A stretch of DNA of 33,008 nt from Actinomycetota bacterium (GTDB taxonomy: Bacteria; Actinomycetota; Actinomycetes; Nanopelagicales; Nanopelagicaceae): assembly GCA_947451045.1 (NCBI GenBank), contig CANFXM010000015.1:1-33008 (forward strand). Reading direction: 5' to 3'. A program made the translations under genes and the position numbers. Shown piece by piece: positions 29,457 through 33,008 of this stretch; within the stretch, counting starts at the first letter, position 1; each line of letters opens with the position of its first letter. Below the pieces are notes generated by a model, which worked only from the letters and a program-made list of their open reading frames with translations, did not search any database and was not told where the DNA came from.

Positions 29457-29675
29457 GCGCGAATTTCGCTATTTGGGCTCACTCGGGTAATCTTTGCAAC
29501 AGACCAGTGGCTCCGGCTGCTGCAAGAGGAGTTACCGCTCCCACCTTTTTCGCTTATGGCGATTTGGTTCGTCGGGTATGACATAAGGACTTGTTCCTTT
29601 TTCTAGCCCTTGCGGTTGCTATTTTTGTAGCGCTTGATTCACTAGAAGCGTTCGACACAACCATAAGGAGCACAA
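29457..29675 (+). other. 219-base structured leader between fabI and infC
   Basis: The longest non-coding stretch in the window. GGTAA (29486-29490), TCT, TGCA and CAG (to 29502) can pair with CTG, TGCA, AGA and TTACC (29517-29536) as one imperfect stem that leaves GGAG (29528-29531) bulged. GGAG can instead pair with CTCC (29538-29541) as a small hairpin followed by CACCTTTTT. A further short hairpin AAGGA/TCCTT at 29585-29599 is followed by Ts. This could be an attenuating 5' leader of the infC operon, or a fabI terminator region plus promoter. I found no convincing promoter or leader peptide. Confidence 0.4.
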
Positions 29676-29678
29676 ATC
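29665..29678 (+). promoter_or_regulatory. infC ribosome binding site and AUC start codon
   Basis: AAGGAG at 29665-29670 lies five bases before ATC at 29676, which is in frame with all of IF3. An in-frame TAA at 29664-29666 excludes any earlier start. The first ATG in frame is at 29784 and would remove 36 conserved residues. Confidence 0.88.
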
Positions 29679-30260
29679 ACAACAGAACCGCGCATCAACG
29701 ATCGAATTCGTACACCTCAAATTCGTCTCATCGGTTACACCGGAGAACAAGTTGGAGTTGTAGATATCGATACAGCGCTCAAGATGGCAGATGAAGTTGG
29801 TCTCGACTTAGTTGAGATTGCGCCAGATGCTAATCCGCCCGTTTGCAAGATCATGGACTTCGGAAAATATAAGTACGAAGTTGCACAGAAAGCTCGGGAA
29901 GCGCGACAGAACCAGACCCACATCGTGGTGAAGGAAGTGCGATTGACACCGAAGATTGAAACTCACGACTATGAGACGAAACGTGCGCAAGTTGAAAAGT
30001 TTCTCAAAGGTGGCGACAAGGTGAAAGTTACGATGAAGTTTCGTGGAAGAGAACAAACGCGTCCTGAGTTGGGTTACAAAATGCTGCTACGTCTTGCAGA
30101 AGATGTTGTAGAAGTGGCCTTCATTGAATTCGCCCCAAAGCAAGAGGGACGAAACATGACGATGGTCCTGGGTCCAACCAAGAAGAAGACAGAAGCAGTT
30201 GCAGAACAGAAAGCAGCACGCAAAGCGAAAGCCGAAGCTGCAGCTGAGACAACCGAGTAA
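29676..30260 (+). CDS. infC: translation initiation factor IF-3
   Basis: Binds the 30S subunit and rejects wrong initiator tRNA and start codons. Read from the AUC at 29676 the protein is 194 residues: [19 protein letters not shown] and [19 protein letters not shown] of the N-terminal domain, then [15 protein letters not shown], the linker, [18 protein letters not shown] and [19 protein letters not shown] of the C-terminal domain, with an alanine- and lysine-rich tail. No ATG, GTG or TTG occurs in frame before codon 37. A non-standard start is a known autoregulation device of infC (AUU in E. coli). rpmI and rplT follow, the classic operon. Confidence 0.97.
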   Translation: MTTEPRINDRIRTPQIRLIGYTGEQVGVVDIDTALKMADEVGLDLVEIAPDANPPVCKIMDFGKYKYEVAQKAREARQNQTHIVVKEVRLTPKIETHDYETKRAQVEKFLKGGDKVKVTMKFRGREQTRPELGYKMLLRLAEDVVEVAFIEFAPKQEGRNMTMVLGPTKKKTEAVAEQKAARKAKAEAAAETTE

Positions 30261-30271
30261 GGGAGCTTGTA

Positions 30272-30469
30272 ATGCCAAAGATGAAGACACACAGTGGGGC
30301 GAAGAAAACATTTCGCGTCACAGGTACAGGAAAGATCATGCACGAGCGCGCTGGTAAGCGCCACCTTCTCGAGCGTAAATCCTCACGACAGACACGTCGT
30401 TTGAGTACAGAGACTTCCGCAAAACCAACCGTAACAGTGACAGCCAAGCGCATGCTTGGTTTGAAATAA
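30272..30469 (+). CDS. rpmI: 50S ribosomal protein L35
   Basis: Small basic protein of the large ribosomal subunit. The 65 residues begin [21 protein letters not shown] and continue with [16 protein letters not shown], diagnostic of L35. AAGGGAG precedes the ATG. It lies 11 bases after infC and 13 before rplT, in the conserved infC-rpmI-rplT order. Confidence 0.98.
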   Translation: MPKMKTHSGAKKTFRVTGTGKIMHERAGKRHLLERKSSRQTRRLSTETSAKPTVTVTAKRMLGLK

Positions 30470-30482
30470 GGAGCGTGACTAA

Positions 30483-30845
30483 ATGGCAAGAGTAAAACGT
30501 GGAGTTCACGCAGCAAAGAAGCGTCGTACAACCCTCGAGCGCGCAAGTGGATACCGTGGACAACGTTCACGTCTTTTCACAAAAGCGAAAGAGCAAGTTA
30601 CGCACTCAATGGTTTATGCATTCAATGACCGCAAAGATAAGAAAGGCGATTTCCGTCGTCTTTGGATTCAACGCATTAATGCTGAATGCCGTGCAAATGG
30701 ACTTACATACAACCGCTTCATACAAGGCCTCAAGGCTGCAGGAGTTGAAGTCGATCGTCGTGTACTTTCAGAGCTAGCAACAAATGAGCCATCAACATTC
30801 AAGACTCTCGTTGATGTTGCTCGCAAAAACTTGATCTCTGCTTAA
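30483..30845 (+). CDS. rplT: 50S ribosomal protein L20
   Basis: Large-subunit assembly protein; in several bacteria it represses its own operon by binding the mRNA. The 120 residues open [19 protein letters not shown] and include [38 protein letters not shown] and the C-terminal [23 protein letters not shown] is positioned before the ATG. I did not identify an L20-binding mimic in the leader. Confidence 0.98.
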   Translation: MARVKRGVHAAKKRRTTLERASGYRGQRSRLFTKAKEQVTHSMVYAFNDRKDKKGDFRRLWIQRINAECRANGLTYNRFIQGLKAAGVEVDRRVLSELATNEPSTFKTLVDVARKNLISA

Positions 30846-30854
30846 TAGGCACCA

Positions 30855-31649
30855 ATGATTGAGAGCCTTCATTCGCCACATATTGCGCGAGTGAAGGCTC
30901 TTATTGGTTCTAGGGGAGTAAAAGAAAGACGGAATGCAGCTCTTTTTGTAGCTGAAGGAATTCAAAGCGTTCGCGAAGCAATCACATTTCGCAAAGAGAT
31001 ATCAATAGACACCCTCTACCTAACAGGTAATGGGCGAAATCGCTTAGAGGAATCAATAAATTTATCCGATGTCAACACTGTTGATGTTAGCGATGAAGTA
31101 ATGGCTGCCATATCAGAGACAATTACACCGCAAGGGATTCTTGCCGTTTGTTCGATCCCACAACGTAACATTTCGCAATTTCAACTACGCGGTAATAGCA
31201 GAATCATATATTTATCTGAGATTCAAGATCCCGGAAATGCAGGAACCATTATTCGTTCTGCTGATGCTATGGGCATGAGCGCAATTGTTACTTCGCCAGG
31301 AAGTGTTGATTTATTTTCGCCGAAAGTTGTGCGATCAACCGCAGGTTCGTTGTGGCATATACCTGTTTTCGAAAGTGTTTCGTTGGACGAAATAACTGCT
31401 ATTTTCCCTGGAACCGACATGTTTACCTTGGGATCAAAGGGATCAACTCCTCTGCCTGAATTGAAAGTAACTAGTGATTGCATTGCAATATTTGGCAATG
31501 AAGCTCGCGGAATTGCAACGCCACAGAATCTTGCGCAGGTGAGCATTCCTATGCCAGGAAATGCTGAAAGCCTCAATCTTTCTGCTGCAGCATCAATTGT
31601 TATGTATCACCTTTCAAATATCCCGACCTCTGCTAACTCGTCGCGATAG
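30855..31649 (+). CDS. TrmH/SpoU family RNA 2'-O-ribose methyltransferase
   Basis: Methylates a ribose in RNA, probably 23S rRNA by family and location after rplT; the exact nucleotide cannot be told. The 264 residues have an N-terminal substrate-binding domain (RRNAALFVAEGIQSVREA) and the knotted SPOUT domain with its three motifs: QDPGNAGTIIRSADAMG, IFGNEARGI and IPMPGNAESLNLSAAASI. It starts nine bases after rplT and precedes pheS, a common actinobacterial order. Confidence 0.93.
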   Translation: MIESLHSPHIARVKALIGSRGVKERRNAALFVAEGIQSVREAITFRKEISIDTLYLTGNGRNRLEESINLSDVNTVDVSDEVMAAISETITPQGILAVCSIPQRNISQFQLRGNSRIIYLSEIQDPGNAGTIIRSADAMGMSAIVTSPGSVDLFSPKVVRSTAGSLWHIPVFESVSLDEITAIFPGTDMFTLGSKGSTPLPELKVTSDCIAIFGNEARGIATPQNLAQVSIPMPGNAESLNLSAAASIVMYHLSNIPTSANSSR

Positions 31650-31652
31650 AGT
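31647..31652 (+). promoter_or_regulatory. candidate leaderless -10 element for pheS
   Basis: TAGAGT, including the TAG stop of the methyltransferase gene, lies seven bases before the pheS ATG at 31660. There is no Shine-Dalgarno sequence. The same hexamer precedes uvrB. Confidence 0.35.
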
Positions 31653-31659
31653 TGGACTC

Positions 31660-32667
31660 ATGGATTCAAAGGAAGTATCAGGCTGGGTAAAAGATGCTCA
31701 AGCTGCCTTCCTCTCCGCTGGTGACCTTGATGAGCTCAAGAGTGCACGCCTGGCGCACATGGGGGATAAAGCTCCTATTTCATTAGCGAGTAGATCACTT
31801 GGTTCACTCTCAGCAGATGAGAAAGCATCATTTGGAAAAGTAATCGGAGATGCGAAAGCGCAGATTGCAAGTGCTTTGGATATCGCGACAAAGAAATTAG
31901 AAAATATAAGAGATCAGAAAGTTTTGCTCGAAGAAGTTGTAGATATAACACTGCCGGCAAGTCGTATGCATAGAGGCGGACTTCACCCAATCTCCATTAT
32001 TAAGAATGAGATTTCTGATTTCTTTATTGAACAAGGATTCTCAGTTGAAGAAGGGCCAGAGATGGAATCTGGTTGGCTAAACTTCGATGCTCTCAATATT
32101 CCAGCTGATCATCCAGCACGAACTATGCAAGACACATTCTTTATCGAACCATTGGAATCAGGAATGGTTCTTCGGACACAAACTTCGCCTGTGCAAATTC
32201 GCACAATGCTCACACAAGAACCACCTATATACATTATTTCTCCAGGTAGAACATTTCGTGCCGATGAACTCGATGCCACTCATAGTCCTGTCTTTCATCA
32301 GGTAGAAGGACTTGTCGTTGATCGAGGTATAACCATGGCGCATCTGAAAGGTACCCTCGATAATTTTGCGCAGCACATGTTCGGCGCAGATGTAACAACT
32401 CGACTTCGTCCTTCGTTTTTCCCTTTCACTGAACCGAGTGCAGAAGTAGATATCTTTTTCAACGGTCGCTGGATTGAATGGGGCGGTTGCGGAATGGTCA
32501 ATCCGAAGGTTCTTCAGACGTGTGGGATAGATACAGATATCTTTACTGGCTTTGCATTTGGAATGGGACTAGAACGCACCTTGATGGTCCGTCATGGAAT
32601 TACTGACATGCACGACATCGTTGAAGGAGATCTTCGTTTTACTCGACAGTTCGGTATGGGGTTGTAA
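31660..32667 (+). CDS. pheS: phenylalanine-tRNA ligase alpha subunit
   Basis: Catalytic subunit of the alpha2-beta2 class II synthetase that charges tRNA-Phe. From ATG 31660 it has 335 residues: an N-terminal coiled-coil arm (about 1-85), HPISIIKNEISDFF, motif 2 FRADELDATHSPVFHQVEG, and motif 3 GFAFGMGLERTLMVRHGI. The frame is open 33 codons further upstream, but that segment overlaps the methyltransferase gene and lacks family similarity. Its stop overlaps pheT by one base (TAATG), ensuring coupled synthesis of the two subunits. Confidence 0.97.
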   Translation: MDSKEVSGWVKDAQAAFLSAGDLDELKSARLAHMGDKAPISLASRSLGSLSADEKASFGKVIGDAKAQIASALDIATKKLENIRDQKVLLEEVVDITLPASRMHRGGLHPISIIKNEISDFFIEQGFSVEEGPEMESGWLNFDALNIPADHPARTMQDTFFIEPLESGMVLRTQTSPVQIRTMLTQEPPIYIISPGRTFRADELDATHSPVFHQVEGLVVDRGITMAHLKGTLDNFAQHMFGADVTTRLRPSFFPFTEPSAEVDIFFNGRWIEWGGCGMVNPKVLQTCGIDTDIFTGFAFGMGLERTLMVRHGITDMHDIVEGDLRFTRQFGMGL

Positions 32668-33008
32668 TGCGTGCACCGTTATCGTGGTTGCGTGAATTCG
32701 CCGCTATCCCAGAATCAATAAGTGCGGAAGAAATTTCAAATGCCTTTATTCGTGTTGGATTTGAAGTCGAAGAAATTATCACTCAGGGAGCTGATCTAAC
32801 GGGGCCTCTTGTAGTTGCAAAGGTTTTAGCCATAGAAGAACTCGCAGGAAATAAGAAGCCGATTCGTTATGTTGAATTGGATTGCGGTGAGAAGCAGTCC
32901 AGGTTCGTCATATGTGGAGCCACTAATTTCGTAGTCGGCGATTTAGTCGTTGCAGCACTTCCAGGAGCAGTGCTTCCTGGAAATTTCGCAATCTCAGCGC
33001 GCGAAACG
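32667..33008 (+). CDS. pheT: phenylalanine-tRNA ligase beta subunit, 5' part
   Basis: Only the first 114 codons are in the window; the rest lies beyond it. The protein begins MRAPLSWLREFAAIPESIS, then VGFEVEEI, and the EMAP/OB-fold tRNA-binding domain is recognisable in LVVAKVLAIEE, ICGATNFVVGDLVVAALPGA and LPGNFAISARE. The start overlaps the pheS stop. Confidence 0.95.
   Translation, partial: MRAPLSWLREFAAIPESISAEEISNAFIRVGFEVEEIITQGADLTGPLVVAKVLAIEELAGNKKPIRYVELDCGEKQSRFVICGATNFVVGDLVVAALPGAVLPGNFAISARET

Noticed and set aside
29457-29560. T-box or metabolite riboswitch before infC
   Set aside because: No T-box consensus or known riboswitch core was recognised; only generic stem pairing is present.
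29591-29794. Hydrophobic leader-like open frame starting TTG after ATAAGGAC in the infC leader
   Set aside because: The ribosome binding site is too close to the TTG, and the frame runs 100 bases into infC in another frame with no family similarity.

Overview
This window is a dense stretch of bacterial core genome with no mobile element, CRISPR array, tRNA or rRNA that I can see. The gene set and order point to an actinobacterium: WhiA, RbpA, an InhA-like enoyl-ACP reductase, a SufR-led SUF operon, a DUF3099/SURF1 pair and a rapZ-yvcK-whiA module. By eye the base composition is in the mid-40s % GC, low for the phylum. Many genes overlap by 1-4 bases and the longest gap between genes is 219 bp. 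That combination resembles streamlined freshwater Actinobacteria (acI / Nanopelagicales type); the placement is inference.

Layout. (a) 1-7614: a probable tail of the preceding gene, a long terminator hairpin, coaE, then the nucleotide excision repair genes uvrB, uvrA and uvrC back to back. (b) 7633-10446: rapZ-yvcK-whiA. (c) 10563-14192: lower glycolysis (gap, pgk, tpiA), then secG and rbpA, ending in a terminator embedded in the convergent pgi. (d) 14206-18657, minus strand: ctaA-tkt-pgi (heme A synthase, transketolase, glucose-6-phosphate isomerase). (e) 18715-25034: sufR-sufB-sufD-Rieske ferredoxin-sufC-sufS-sufU-sufT, the iron-sulfur cluster assembly operon, followed closely by an ABC exporter to 26930. 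(f) 26889-27877, minus strand: DUF3099 and SURF1. (g) 27970-29456: fabG-fabI, two reductases of fatty acid synthesis. (h) 29457-30845: structured leader, infC, rpmI, rplT. (i) 30855-33008: rRNA methyltransferase, pheS and the start of pheT, which runs off the window.

I did not find an obviously new biochemical system. The signals most worth following concern expression. infC has no ATG, GTG or TTG start and must begin at an AUC codon behind a good Shine-Dalgarno sequence. Seven genes without a Shine-Dalgarno sequence carry T-A-N-N-N-T exactly 6 (one case 7) bases before the start codon, the signature of leaderless transcription. A perfect CACAA-N5-TTGTG palindrome lies over the 5' end of sufR and may be its own operator, with a start codon later than the first ATG. 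The rbpA terminator doubles as pgi coding sequence. The carbon locus looks contracted: tal, zwf, opcA, pgl and ctaB are not where related actinobacteria usually keep them.
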